Assembly: GCA_964485695.1 (NCBI GenBank)
Contig: CAZAKZ010000029.1
Span: forward strand, 1 to 46,076
From: CAZAKZ01 sp964485695
GTDB lineage: Bacteria; Planctomycetota; JAFGQW01
Length of the DNA: 46,076 nt
Reading direction: 5' to 3'
This document shows positions 17,344-26,233 of the stretch, in pieces. A model generated the notes under the pieces. The model saw only the letters and a program-made list of their open reading frames with translations. It searched no databases and was not told the DNA's origin. The position numbers and the translations under genes were made by a program. The first letter of the stretch is position 1, and each line of letters opens with the position of its first letter.

Positions 17344-18668
17344 AGAATCCGGGCACCCCCACATCGAATATTCCCCCTCCCGATCCCGTTCCCGCGGGAT
17401 CGGCCGCGTACAGGAACTACGTTCTCGGCATCCTCTTTCTGGTCTACGTCTTCAACTTCATCGACCGTCGCATCCTGGCCATGCTCCTGGAACCCATCAA
17501 GAAGGACCTCGGCGCATCGGATACGGAGATGGGTCTGCTGGTCGGCCCAGCCTTCGGTATCTTCTACACCTTTGCCGGAATCGGCATCGCACGGTGGGCC
17601 GATTTCGGTGTTCGTCGCTCCATCATCGCCCTCGGCCTCGCCCTGTGGAGCGCTCTGACCGCGCTCTCGGGCCTGGCGAGGACATTCGCACACCTTGCCC
17701 TCCTGCGTGTCGGTGTCGGAATCGGAGAGGCAGGGTGCAGCCCTCCGGCCCACTCCCTGATCTCGGACTACTTTCCACCTCAGCGTCGCGCCACGGCGAT
17801 TTCCATCTACACCATGGGCATCTACGTCGGCATTCTGCTGAGCTACGCCCTGGTGGGGTACCTGGAGAACGAATACGGGTGGCGTACGGCTTTTGTGGTT
17901 GCGGGCCTGCCCGGCCTGGCCCTCGCCCTAGTGGTCCGGTTCACGGTACGGGAACCCGAGCGCGGCCATGCAGAACACTGCACCGCCGGAACAGATGTAT
18001 GTAGCGTCGGGGATGTGTTCAGGTTTCTCTGGCGGCTGCGGTCCTTCCGTCATCTGGCTCTCGGTGCCGCCCTGAACTCCTTCGTGGGCTACGGCCTCGG
18101 CAACTGGCTTCCCGCCTTCCTGGGCCGCGTCCATGCCATGGACAGAGCGGATATCGGCCTCTGTCTGGGCCTCACCTTCGGCCTGGGGGGGGCGGTCGGC
18201 GCCCTGGCCGGGGGCTTCCTCTGCGACCGGTTCGGTGCCCGGGACTCACGGTGGCATCTTCGCATCCCGGCCCTCGCCACGATCCTGAGCCTGCCGCTGA
18301 CCGCCCTCGCGCTGGTCTGGCCCTCCCGATCCGGCTCCCTGATCCTGCTGGGTCCGGCCATCGTCCTCGGTGCCCTCTACCTGGGCCCGATCTTCTCGCT
18401 GACCCAGGGTCTCGTGAAGCTGCGCATGCGCGCCCTGGCCGCGGCTGTTCTCCTGTTCATCATCAACATCATCGGCCTGGGACTCGGTCCGCTGGCGATC
18501 GGCGCCGCGAGTGACCTGTTCCAGGGCTGCGGCCATACGGCCGGCGCTTCGCTCCAGTACGCCCTGGTCCTGGCCGCAGGCATCCGGATCTGGGCGGCCG
18601 TGCATTTCTTCCTGGGGGCGAAGACGCTGGTGGCGGACCTGGGAAGGAAGAACGGGGCCCGTGGTTGA
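17340..18668 (+). CDS. MFS transporter, spinster-like
   Basis: The 442-residue protein has about 12 hydrophobic helices in two halves. The conserved loop after helix 2 reads GIARWADFGVRRS, the MFS A-motif. The first half contains FIDRRILAMLLEPIKKDLG and the charged GVGIGEAGCSPPAHSLI, typical of spinster-type and related MFS permeases. The second half has GGFLCDRFGAR. The substrate cannot be read from sequence; spinster homologues carry lipids or organic anions, and others in this group carry sugars. The start is GTG at 17340, overlapping the MscS stop (GTGA), so the pair is likely co-translated. It ends inside a GC hairpin and converges with the subtilase gene. Confidence 0.85.
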   Translation: MKNPGTPTSNIPPPDPVPAGSAAYRNYVLGILFLVYVFNFIDRRILAMLLEPIKKDLGASDTEMGLLVGPAFGIFYTFAGIGIARWADFGVRRSIIALGLALWSALTALSGLARTFAHLALLRVGVGIGEAGCSPPAHSLISDYFPPQRRATAISIYTMGIYVGILLSYALVGYLENEYGWRTAFVVAGLPGLALALVVRFTVREPERGHAEHCTAGTDVCSVGDVFRFLWRLRSFRHLALGAALNSFVGYGLGNWLPAFLGRVHAMDRADIGLCLGLTFGLGGAVGALAGGFLCDRFGARDSRWHLRIPALATILSLPLTALALVWPSRSGSLILLGPAIVLGALYLGPIFSLTQGLVKLRMRALAAAVLLFIINIIGLGLGPLAIGAASDLFQGCGHTAGASLQYALVLAAGIRIWAAVHFFLGAKTLVADLGRKNGARG

Positions 18669-18678
18669 GGGCCCCGTT
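18651..18678. terminator. GC-rich hairpin between convergent genes
   Basis: AACGGGGCCC and GGGCCCCGTT form a perfect 10-bp stem with an 8-nt loop. The hairpin covers the stop codon of the MFS gene and lies 27 bp from the stop of the convergent subtilase. It could act on both strands. No long T-run follows on either side. Confidence 0.55.
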
Positions 18679-18704
18679 CAGGAACCTGTCTCGTCGGACC
18701 GTTT

Positions 18705-20516
18705 TCACTTCGTCAGGCTGAAATCGTACGAGCTCTGGTGCAGGATCTTGCCGCCGCCGTACGGGCGCACCGTGCCCCGGAAGGACCACCTCTTCGGATC
18801 CAGCACCGAGGCGGGCAGACCCGTGGGAATGGGCAATCCGACCAGGACAGGATTCGCCTCGTTGGAGAGGCCGCCCGGGATGGAGATGTTCGTGGGCGGC
18901 AGGATGAAGAGGCTCGTGGGCATGCCGTCGAAATAGAACTGGAGCGTGAGGTTCACCGCCGTGGGCGTCTTGGCGTAATTGGTGATGGAGGCGTGGGCGA
19001 ACAGGGTCTCCCCCATCTTCCACTTCATGCGTGTGCCCATGCACCGGATGGCCAGCACCGGGCGTTCAGCCACGATCTTGTCGTAGGCCTTCTGGCAGTT
19101 GATGCGGCCCCAGCCGTACGTGTTATCCTCGCCCGTGGAGCCCAGGTCGTCGGCCGTCTCCATGAGGATGCGCTTCGCCCGGTCCACCGTGACCTCGGGC
19201 CACACGTCCCGGAGCAGTGCCACGGCCCCCGCCACGTGGGGCGTGGCCATGGATGTGCCGCTCATGGAGGCATACCGGTTGCCGGGGATGGAGGACCGCA
19301 CCGAGTAGCCCCGGGCGCTCACCTCGGGTTTGATGGTCTTCTGGTCACACGGGGACGGCCCCCGGGAGGAAAACGAGGCGATGGTCTGGCTGCCCTTGTT
19401 CAGGGCGCCGATGCTGAAGACGTTGGTGTCGCTGGCGATGCGGTCGGCCGGCACCCGGGGCCCGCGGGAGCCCTCGTTTCCGGCGGCGAAGACAAAGACC
19501 ACGGTGGCGGCCTCGGCCGCGTCGATGGACGCGTTGAACACGGGCGAACAGGGCGGCACACCGTTTCTGGGATCGCGAACCCCCCAGGAGTTGCCGCACA
19601 CGTCCGGCACGTCGTCCACGGTGGCGGGATTCCCGTCGGGATCCGCGCACCACTGGATGGCCGCGTTGTACAAGATGTTCTTCTGGGCGCGGCTCGAGGC
19701 TCCATCGATGACGTTGGAGGCGATCCAGTGGGCACCCGGCGCCATGCCGATCTGGTTGGAGCCACCGTCGTGGCCGCAGATGGTGCCCATGGTGTGGGTG
19801 CCGTGGCTGCCGCGGCCGGCCGGGAACGTGGTGTTCTTGATGGGATCGTGCCAGGCCGCCTTGGCGGGCACGCCGGGCAATTTTCCCCGCCACCGCGCCT
19901 TCAGGGCGTTGTGGTTGGCGTCCACGCCCGTGTCGATGTTGGCCACCACCCGGCCCACGCCGGTATAGCCCTTGTTCCAGATGTAGTCGGCCTTGCATTC
20001 CAGCAGGCCGGACTCGGGCGCGTCCAGGGGATTGGTATTGGGTGCCGGACGCACCTCCACCGGTTCGATGAGGTCCCTGGATTCTCCGCCTCCCGCGAAG
20101 TAGAGCAGGCCCACGTCACTGCGCCACGCGATCTCCACCAGGGCCTCACGGGTGCCCTCCACGAAGAACCCGTTGAAGATCCAGAAGGCAACGTGGCGCG
20201 TCACCTTGCCCTCGTCCTGGAGCCGGTCCAGCAGGGCCTTCACCCCGGGCTGGGTGGACCGGGCCAATGCCTGCAGGGCCCGCACCACCCGCTCGTGGCG
20301 GAACTGCCGGGTGGCGTGCATGGCCTCAAGCCACGAGGTCATGGCCTTCAGGTCTACCTGGTCGCGCATGTAGACGAAGACGGGCACCTTCTCACCAGCC
20401 TTCGCCTTCGAGAGATGATGCATCAGAACGGGATCCATTTCCCCGGCAACCAGCGTACCGGAGAAGAAGAGCACTGCCACCACCGGCAGGCAGAGAATGA
20501 GCGTTCGTGGATTCAT
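18705..20516 (-). CDS. Secreted subtilisin-like serine protease (S8 family)
   Basis: The 603-residue preproprotein has a signal peptide (about residues 1-25, ending TLVAGE), an N-terminal propeptide-like region (about 35-150), and a subtilase catalytic domain (about 175-465). The catalytic triad is complete: Asp195 in NIDTGVD, His238 in GSHGTHTMGT and Ser422 in GTSMATPHVAG. The oxyanion-hole Asn347 sits in AAGNEG. The C-terminal 120 residues form a beta-rich accessory domain. It is therefore very likely an active extracellular or periplasmic endopeptidase. GGA lies about 6 nt before the ATG. It is divergent from the glycyl radical enzyme operon, with only 192 bp between the start codons, so the two may share regulation. 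Confidence 0.93.
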   Translation of the reverse strand: MNPRTLILCLPVVAVLFFSGTLVAGEMDPVLMHHLSKAKAGEKVPVFVYMRDQVDLKAMTSWLEAMHATRQFRHERVVRALQALARSTQPGVKALLDRLQDEGKVTRHVAFWIFNGFFVEGTREALVEIAWRSDVGLLYFAGGGESRDLIEPVEVRPAPNTNPLDAPESGLLECKADYIWNKGYTGVGRVVANIDTGVDANHNALKARWRGKLPGVPAKAAWHDPIKNTTFPAGRGSHGTHTMGTICGHDGGSNQIGMAPGAHWIASNVIDGASSRAQKNILYNAAIQWCADPDGNPATVDDVPDVCGNSWGVRDPRNGVPPCSPVFNASIDAAEAATVVFVFAAGNEGSRGPRVPADRIASDTNVFSIGALNKGSQTIASFSSRGPSPCDQKTIKPEVSARGYSVRSSIPGNRYASMSGTSMATPHVAGAVALLRDVWPEVTVDRAKRILMETADDLGSTGEDNTYGWGRINCQKAYDKIVAERPVLAIRCMGTRMKWKMGETLFAHASITNYAKTPTAVNLTLQFYFDGMPTSLFILPPTNISIPGGLSNEANPVLVGLPIPTGLPASVLDPKRWSFRGTVRPYGGGKILHQSSYDFSLTK

Positions 20517-20708
20517 GGTTTTCCTTTCCTGATCGTCAGTCCTTCGATGACAAGATATTCGGGTCTCCCCCTGATTCCAGAGCCATACTAAGAAGATCAG
20601 AGGGTCAGGTCAATAGGTGGCAATCGAACCGGACTGAGGACAGCGGCGTCGTTCATTTCGGAGACAGGCTGTTATTTACATGTGCCTGCCCATGTAGTAA
20701 ATGGCTCC

Positions 20709-21620
20709 ATGGGCCTGATTTTCGACATCAAGAAGTTTGCTCTCCACGACGGGGCCGGGATCCGGACCACGGTTTTTCTCAAGGGATGTCCGCTGCGGTG
20801 CCGCTGGTGTCACAATCCCGAGGGCCTGGTTCCGAAGCCCGAGATCACCTTCCGGGAACGCCGGTGCATCGGGTGCGGGGCCTGTGTGGACGCCTGCGAA
20901 CACGAGGCGCTGTCCATTCCGGACGGCGCCCCCGTCACGGATGAAGATCATTGCGTGCGCTGCGGCACCTGTACCGAAGCCTGCGCCACCCTGGCACGTG
21001 AGGTGGTGGGTAGGGAAATGACGGTGGACGCGGTGATGGAGGAGATCCTGAAGGACGTGGTGTTCTACACCGAGTCCGACGGCGGCGCCACCTTCTCGGG
21101 CGGGGAGCCCCTGATGCAGCCGGACTTTCTCGATGCGCTACTCGTGGCCTGCCGCGCCGAAGGCATCCACACGGCCGTGGACACCAGCGGCTTCGCTCCG
21201 ATGGAGATCCTCCGCGGCATGGCGGCCCTTGCGGACCTGATCCTCTACGACCTCAAGCTCATGGACGAGGAGAGACACCGGGACCACACGGGCGGCACCA
21301 ATGCCGGGATCCTCGAAAACCTCGGGGCCCTGTCCCGGGACGCCCGGAACGTGGTGGTCCGGGTGCCCGTCATCCCCGGTATCAACGATGATGCCGAAAA
21401 CCTGGATGACCTCGGAGCTTTCGTCGCCTCGCTGCCAACCCCCTTCCCATTGGATCTACTACCCTACCAGCACATGGGTATGGATAAATACGTCCGCTTC
21501 GGTCTGTGCTATACTCTATCCGGGGTAAAGCCCCCGTCCGAGGAGGCCATGGCGGACGTAGTGCGGCGCCTGGAGCGCTTCAAGCTACGAATCACGGTGC
21601 ACGGTGAGGGACCGCAATGA
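20709..21620 (+). CDS. hypE: Glycyl radical enzyme activase (radical SAM), HypE-like
   Basis: The 303-residue protein begins with IFDIKKFALHDGAGIRTT, then the radical-SAM cysteines C27, C31 and C34 in CPLRCRWC, which bind the [4Fe-4S] cluster that cleaves S-adenosylmethionine. Two ferredoxin-like clusters follow (CIGCGACVDAC and CVRCGTCTEAC), as in most glycyl radical activases. TFSGGEPLMQ is the usual downstream motif. It should install the glycyl radical on the enzyme encoded next. Its TGA overlaps the next ATG (ATGA), so the pair is coupled. ATG 20709 is chosen because family members start just before this motif; an in-frame GTG at 20682 is possible. Neither has a strong ribosome binding site. 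Confidence 0.9.
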   Translation: MGLIFDIKKFALHDGAGIRTTVFLKGCPLRCRWCHNPEGLVPKPEITFRERRCIGCGACVDACEHEALSIPDGAPVTDEDHCVRCGTCTEACATLAREVVGREMTVDAVMEEILKDVVFYTESDGGATFSGGEPLMQPDFLDALLVACRAEGIHTAVDTSGFAPMEILRGMAALADLILYDLKLMDEERHRDHTGGTNAGILENLGALSRDARNVVVRVPVIPGINDDAENLDDLGAFVASLPTPFPLDLLPYQHMGMDKYVRFGLCYTLSGVKPPSEEAMADVVRRLERFKLRITVHGEGPQ

Positions 21621-24007
21621 GAGAGACCTCCGGCACAACCGAGATGACTGAACGCGTGGCCCGGCTCCGGCGCCGGAGCCTCGAGACCGCGCCTTCTCTG
21701 TCCATGGAGCGGGCCAAGCTTCTCACCGACTTCCATTCCCGGCTTCAAGAATCCCTCTCCGCTCCCATGCGTCGCGCCCTGGCCTTCCAGTATCTCATGG
21801 AACACAAGGCCATCTGCATCCTTCCGGGCGAGCTCATTGTTGGTGAGCGGGGACCGGCTCCCAAGGCCACCTACACCTACCCTGAAATCTGCTGCCACAC
21901 CCTCGAGGACCTGGATATCCTCGACGCCCGTGACACCACTGCCTATACCGTGAGCGGCCGGGCCCGCCGGGTCCACGCCGAGGAGGTCCTCCCTTACTGG
22001 AAGGGCCGGACGATGCGCGAACGCATCTTCCGTGAGATGATCCCGGAGTGGAAAGCGGCGTACAAGGCGGGGGTTTTTACCGAGTTCATGGAGCAGCGCT
22101 CTCCCGGACACACCGTTCTCGACGACAAGATCTACCACCGTGGACTCAAAGACTTCGAGGGCGAAATCCTCACGCACCTTGAATCGCTCGATGAGCTCCA
22201 GGACCGAGATCCTGAAGCTCGGGTGAAAAAGGAACACCTCAAAGCCATGGCCGTCTGCGCCCGTTCACTCATTCACTTCGCCGGACGCTACGCCGAGGCA
22301 GCCCGAGCCCTGGCGGCCACGGAGGTCGATGCAGATCGCCGGGCCGAGCTGGACCGTATCACCGAAGTCTGCACTCGCGTTCCAGCTCTACCACCCCGGG
22401 ACTTCCACGAGGCGCTTCAGTACTACTGGTTCGTGCACCTGGGCGTCATCATCGAGCTCAACACCTGGGACGCCTTCAATCCGGGTCGCCTGGACCGACA
22501 TCTTCTGCCTTTCTACGAGAAAGGGATCCGCAAGGGGACACTCACTCGCGAGGAAGCGAAGGAACTGCTTCAGTGCTTCTGGGTCAAATTCAACAATCAG
22601 CCCGCTCCCCCGAAGGTGGGCGTCACTGCACAGGAGAGCAGCACCTATACCGACTTCTCCCTCATCAACACGGGTGGTCTGAAAGCGGACGGATCGGATG
22701 CTGTGAACGAGGTCACATTCCTGATCCTCGACGTCATCGAGTCCATGCGGCTGGTACAACCGAGTTCCTGTGTCCAGGTGAGTCGCAAGAATCCTGACCG
22801 GTTCCTGAAGCGTGCCGCCCGGATTCTGCGCACCGGGTATGGCCAGCCCTCGCTTTTCAACACCGACGTTATTGTCCAGGAGCTGGAGCGTCAGGGCAAG
22901 TCACTCACGGATGCCAGGAACGGCGGCGCCAGCGGATGCGTGGAGGCGGGCGCCTTCGGTAAGGAGAATTACAACCTCACGGGCTACCTGAACCTGCCCA
23001 AGATTCTCGAAATCACCCTGCACCGCGGCGTCGATGCCAGCACCGAGAGGAACATCGGAATCGACTCGGGAGACCCATCGGCCTTCGAGACCTTCGGCGA
23101 CTTGTATCTGGCCTTCGAGAAGCAGCTCGAGTATTTCGTGGACATCAAGATACGAGGCAACGACGTCATCGAACGTCTCTATGCCCGGCACATGCCAGCG
23201 CCTTTCCTCTCGCTCATGATCGACGACTGCTTGATTACAGGCCGCGACTACCATGACGGCGGCGCCCGATACAATACCTCCTACATCCAGGGCGTGGGCC
23301 TTGGATCGCTCACCGACATCCTGACGGCCATCCGGCACCATGTATACGAGGCGCGGACCCTCCCCCTGGGCAAGCTACTCTCCGCCCTGGGAGAAAACTT
23401 CGAAGGCCGCGAGCGACTGCGTCAAGTCCTCCTGAACCGCACCCCCCGATTCGGCAACGACGATGACGAAGCGGACGACATGATGCTGCGAATCTTCGAG
23501 TCCTTCTTTCGGACCGTGGACGGCCGTCCCAACACCCGGGGCGGCACCTACCACATCAACCTGCTGCCCACCACGGTACACGTCTATTTCGGCTCCCTCA
23601 TCGGAGCCACCGCCGACGGCCGCCGTGCCGGCGAGCCGATCTCCGAGGGCGTATCCCCAGTGCAGGGCGCAGACCAGCGCGGCCCCACGGCGGTGTTCAA
23701 GTCCGTTGCCAAGATGGACCATGTCCGCACCGGTGGCACACTCCTCAATCTGAAGCTGACCCCCCAGTGCCTGGAGGGTGAAGTGGGCCTCACGAAGTTC
23801 GTCCAGCTGGTGCGATCCTACTTCCGCCTTGGCGGCCATCACGTGCAGTTCAACGTGGTGGACGCCGCCACCCTGAGGGACGCAAAGGCCAATCCTGAAA
23901 AGCACCGCAACCTCATCGTACGGGTAGCGGGGTACAGCGACTATTTCTGTGACCTGACCGGCACGCTTCAGGACGAGATCATCACCCGAACCGAGCACAC
24001 TCCGTGA
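21617..24007 (+). CDS. hypD: Glycyl radical enzyme, probable trans-4-hydroxy-L-proline dehydratase
   Basis: The 796-residue protein has the thiyl-radical cysteine motif SGCVE (Cys441, Glu443) and the glycyl radical loop RVAGYSDYF (Gly772), 24 residues from the end. Stretches that mark HypD are present: YPEICCHT, EFMEQRSPGHTV, ELNTWDAFNPGRLD, ESSTYTDF, QPAPPKVG and GPTAVFKS. From memory of the Clostridioides difficile enzyme, the His, Asp, Ser, Phe and Thr that contact hydroxyproline lie in these same stretches and are conserved here. The known reaction removes water from trans-4-hydroxyproline to give pyrroline-5-carboxylate. A ProC-type reductase is not in the window. The radical is oxygen-sensitive, so expression should be anaerobic. 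A different but closely related substrate cannot be excluded. Confidence 0.87.
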   Translation: MRETSGTTEMTERVARLRRRSLETAPSLSMERAKLLTDFHSRLQESLSAPMRRALAFQYLMEHKAICILPGELIVGERGPAPKATYTYPEICCHTLEDLDILDARDTTAYTVSGRARRVHAEEVLPYWKGRTMRERIFREMIPEWKAAYKAGVFTEFMEQRSPGHTVLDDKIYHRGLKDFEGEILTHLESLDELQDRDPEARVKKEHLKAMAVCARSLIHFAGRYAEAARALAATEVDADRRAELDRITEVCTRVPALPPRDFHEALQYYWFVHLGVIIELNTWDAFNPGRLDRHLLPFYEKGIRKGTLTREEAKELLQCFWVKFNNQPAPPKVGVTAQESSTYTDFSLINTGGLKADGSDAVNEVTFLILDVIESMRLVQPSSCVQVSRKNPDRFLKRAARILRTGYGQPSLFNTDVIVQELERQGKSLTDARNGGASGCVEAGAFGKENYNLTGYLNLPKILEITLHRGVDASTERNIGIDSGDPSAFETFGDLYLAFEKQLEYFVDIKIRGNDVIERLYARHMPAPFLSLMIDDCLITGRDYHDGGARYNTSYIQGVGLGSLTDILTAIRHHVYEARTLPLGKLLSALGENFEGRERLRQVLLNRTPRFGNDDDEADDMMLRIFESFFRTVDGRPNTRGGTYHINLLPTTVHVYFGSLIGATADGRRAGEPISEGVSPVQGADQRGPTAVFKSVAKMDHVRTGGTLLNLKLTPQCLEGEVGLTKFVQLVRSYFRLGGHHVQFNVVDAATLRDAKANPEKHRNLIVRVAGYSDYFCDLTGTLQDEIITRTEHTP

Positions 24008-24024
24008 CGAGAATCATCGAATCC

Positions 24025-25440
24025 TCATACCTTGCCGGAGACAGACCAGGTGAATCGGCTGCCGCGGGGTGTGACGGCCGCGAACCGGACCGCCCCCCCC
24101 TGGGTGGTGGCGATGGATTGACAGATGGCCAGGCCGAGGCCGGCGCCTCCGGTGGCCCGTGACCTTGCCCGGTCGGCCCGGAAGAAGCGCTCGAAGAGCC
24201 TGGGGCGGGCTTCGGCTGGAACTCCGGGTCCGTCGTCCTGAACAGCAAGCTGCGCACCCGACTCCTGGAACGAGACCTTGACGTCGATCCGTACCCCGGG
24301 CCCCCCGTGCCGGAGGGCGTTCTCGATCAGGTTGGTGGCGATGCGCCGGGTGCAGGCTCGATTTGTCCGGAGGACCCGAGCCCCGGGCGTCGTCTCCGAC
24401 ATCACCAGGTGAATGGCTCCCTCTCCGGATCCCGGCTTTGGGTCGAATTCCCGGACCACCTCCTCGATGGCGAGGCACCATTCATCCGCCGTGATGTCGG
24501 AGTGGTTCTGGTTCGCCTGATTCGAGGCGACCAGGAGGAGGTCGCTGCACAGGTCCTCCAGGCGCACCACGTCCTCGAGAAGATCCTCGAGAACACGGCG
24601 GTCCCTGGTGGAGTCCGAAGGCTCGAGGAGCGCGGCCTGGATGCCGGACTTCAGCGTGGCCACCGGTGTGCGCAGTTCGTGCGCCGCGTCCGAGGAGAAC
24701 CGGCGCTCCTGGGCCAGAACCGCTTCCACCCGGCCGAGGAGACCGTTGATCGACTCGGCCAGGCGCAGGACCTCACGGGGTAGCCGCCCGGTCTGGACGC
24801 GACGATCCAGCACATCCCCTCCGATGGCTCGTGTCTCCCTGGCAAGCCGCCGGAGCGGAGTCAGACCGTGCCAGGCCACGAATCCTGCGAGAAGGACAGA
24901 GGCCACCAGCCCGAGGACGGTGAACCAGCCGAGGATCTCCGCCAGGCCGCCCAGCTGATCCTGGATGTCTCTTGTGTTCGTGGCAAAGAAGACCCGGATC
25001 CGGATTGTCCTCTTCGGGTGCTCTTCGGAGTTGCGAACGACGGGCAGGAGGATGCCTCGATAGGGATGACCGCAGTGTTCAAAGGTCCGGATGGAGTTCA
25101 CCGCAGAGGCCTCGGGTACCCTCTCCATGATCCGGGATTTCTCAACAACCCGGCCGTCCTCCTGAAGGACAGCGAAGAGATCCGGGAGCTTTTTGCGGGA
25201 AAACCTGGTCATGATTTCATCGGCGGATTCCAGTTCCAGGCCGTCTCCTTCCACCTCCACGAGCGTCCCGATGGCCTCTGCATTGGCTTCGAGGATTGAA
25301 TCGAAAGAGGCATAGAAACGGGATTGACACAGGAGATAGACCGAGACGGCGAAGGCGCCGAGGAGCAACACCTCAACGAGGAAGACGAGAATCGCCAAAC
25401 GGATGCTGAGCGACAAGGGACGGCGATCAGACCTCTTCAT
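24025..25440 (-). CDS. Sensor histidine kinase (HAMP, HisKA, HATPase)
   Basis: The 471-residue protein has an N-terminal transmembrane helix (about 15-37), a periplasmic sensor region of about 130 residues, a second helix (about 168-190), and a HAMP linker. The dimerisation/phosphoacceptor helix contains His254 in SSDAAHELRTP. The ATPase domain shows the N box (NLIENALRHGG), the G1 box (DDGPGVP) and the G2 box (GGAGLGLAICQS). All catalytic motifs are intact. Its start overlaps the end of the response regulator gene by 14 bp, so the two are co-transcribed with the regulator first. The stop is 17 bp from the convergent glycyl radical enzyme stop. The signal is not evident from sequence; the adjacent PepSY-like lipoprotein is a candidate partner. 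Confidence 0.93.
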   Translation of the reverse strand: MKRSDRRPLSLSIRLAILVFLVEVLLLGAFAVSVYLLCQSRFYASFDSILEANAEAIGTLVEVEGDGLELESADEIMTRFSRKKLPDLFAVLQEDGRVVEKSRIMERVPEASAVNSIRTFEHCGHPYRGILLPVVRNSEEHPKRTIRIRVFFATNTRDIQDQLGGLAEILGWFTVLGLVASVLLAGFVAWHGLTPLRRLARETRAIGGDVLDRRVQTGRLPREVLRLAESINGLLGRVEAVLAQERRFSSDAAHELRTPVATLKSGIQAALLEPSDSTRDRRVLEDLLEDVVRLEDLCSDLLLVASNQANQNHSDITADEWCLAIEEVVREFDPKPGSGEGAIHLVMSETTPGARVLRTNRACTRRIATNLIENALRHGGPGVRIDVKVSFQESGAQLAVQDDGPGVPAEARPRLFERFFRADRARSRATGGAGLGLAICQSIATTQGGAVRFAAVTPRGSRFTWSVSGKV

Positions 25441-26125
25441 GAGATGACTTTCCTTCTGCCGAGAGCATGTACCCCTGACCGCGTATCGTGTGGATCAGCT
25501 TGGGCGAGTAGTTCCGGTCAATCTTGGACCTGAGCGATGAGATGTAGACCTCGATGACGTTGGAAAAGCGCTCCCAGTTGTAGTCATACAGATGCTCCAG
25601 GAGTTCGGTCTTGGAGATCACCTTTCCAGTGTGGTAGACCAGGTATTCCAGCAACCGGTACTGGAGGGCCGGTAGCGTCATCTTTCGTCCCCCGCGCCTG
25701 ACCACATGGGCTCGGGTGTCGAGTTCCAGATCGGCCACGTGGAGGACGGGTGCAGGGCGGCCGTGGCTCCGCCGGATCAGCGCCTTGATCCGTGCTAGCA
25801 ACTCCCCCATCTCGAACGGCTTGCCCAGATAATCGTCGGATCCGTAGTCCAGGCCTCGGATCACGTCCTCAGGTGCATTCTTCGCCGTCAGGATCAGGAC
25901 CGGCGTCTTCTTGCCCGCGTCGCGAAGCCGCTGGAGGACCGTCAAACCGTCCACGCCCGGAAGCATCAGGTCGAGAACGATCAGGTCGTAGTCCGTGGTC
26001 CTGGCCAGATGTTCACCGTCTTCCCCGTCATGGGAGAGGTCGACGGTGAACGAGGGCATGGACTGGATACCCTTCCGGATGTTCCGGGCCAGCTGCACCT
26101 CGTCTTCGATGACCAGAACGCGCAT
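25427..26125 (-). CDS. OmpR-family response regulator
   Basis: The 232-residue protein has a receiver domain (about 1-120) with the phosphoacceptor Asp52 in IVLDLMLPG, the acidic pair in IEDEV, and the conserved Thr/Lys in LTAKNAPED. The winged-helix DNA-binding domain covers about 128-225 and contains LLEYLVYHTGKVISKTELL and VIEVYISSLRSKID. It is the usual partner of the kinase encoded immediately after it, with a 14-bp overlap. AGGTGG lies about 6 nt before the ATG. A strong hairpin lies between this gene and the PepSY-like gene upstream. Confidence 0.95.
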   Translation of the reverse strand: MRVLVIEDEVQLARNIRKGIQSMPSFTVDLSHDGEDGEHLARTTDYDLIVLDLMLPGVDGLTVLQRLRDAGKKTPVLILTAKNAPEDVIRGLDYGSDDYLGKPFEMGELLARIKALIRRSHGRPAPVLHVADLELDTRAHVVRRGGRKMTLPALQYRLLEYLVYHTGKVISKTELLEHLYDYNWERFSNVIEVYISSLRSKIDRNYSPKLIHTIRGQGYMLSAEGKSSHEEV

Positions 26126-26181
26126 CTGTAACCACCTGCAAAGCTGCCGTCAAAATCTCTGCTGCAATGGTACAGCCAGAA

Positions 26182-26205
26182 CCGGCGCCCGCAAGGGCGG
26201 GCGCC
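26182..26205 (-). terminator. Hairpin between PepSY-like gene and response regulator gene
   Basis: CGGCGCCCGC and GCGGGCGCCG form a perfect 10-bp stem with the 4-nt loop AAGG (plus-strand reading). On the minus strand it follows the PepSY-like gene by about 28 bp and precedes the regulator start by 57 bp. It may terminate or attenuate transcription between them. Only a short T pair follows, so the effect is uncertain. Confidence 0.55.
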
Positions 26206-26233
26206 GTTGAAAATCAATCATCCACGGTGTCTG

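Noticed and set aside
18738..20591. Long open frame on the plus strand opposite the subtilase gene
   Set aside because: The opposite strand encodes a subtilase with a complete triad and signal peptide. This frame is an antisense artefact of high GC content, rich in Gly/His/Val with no recognisable domain.
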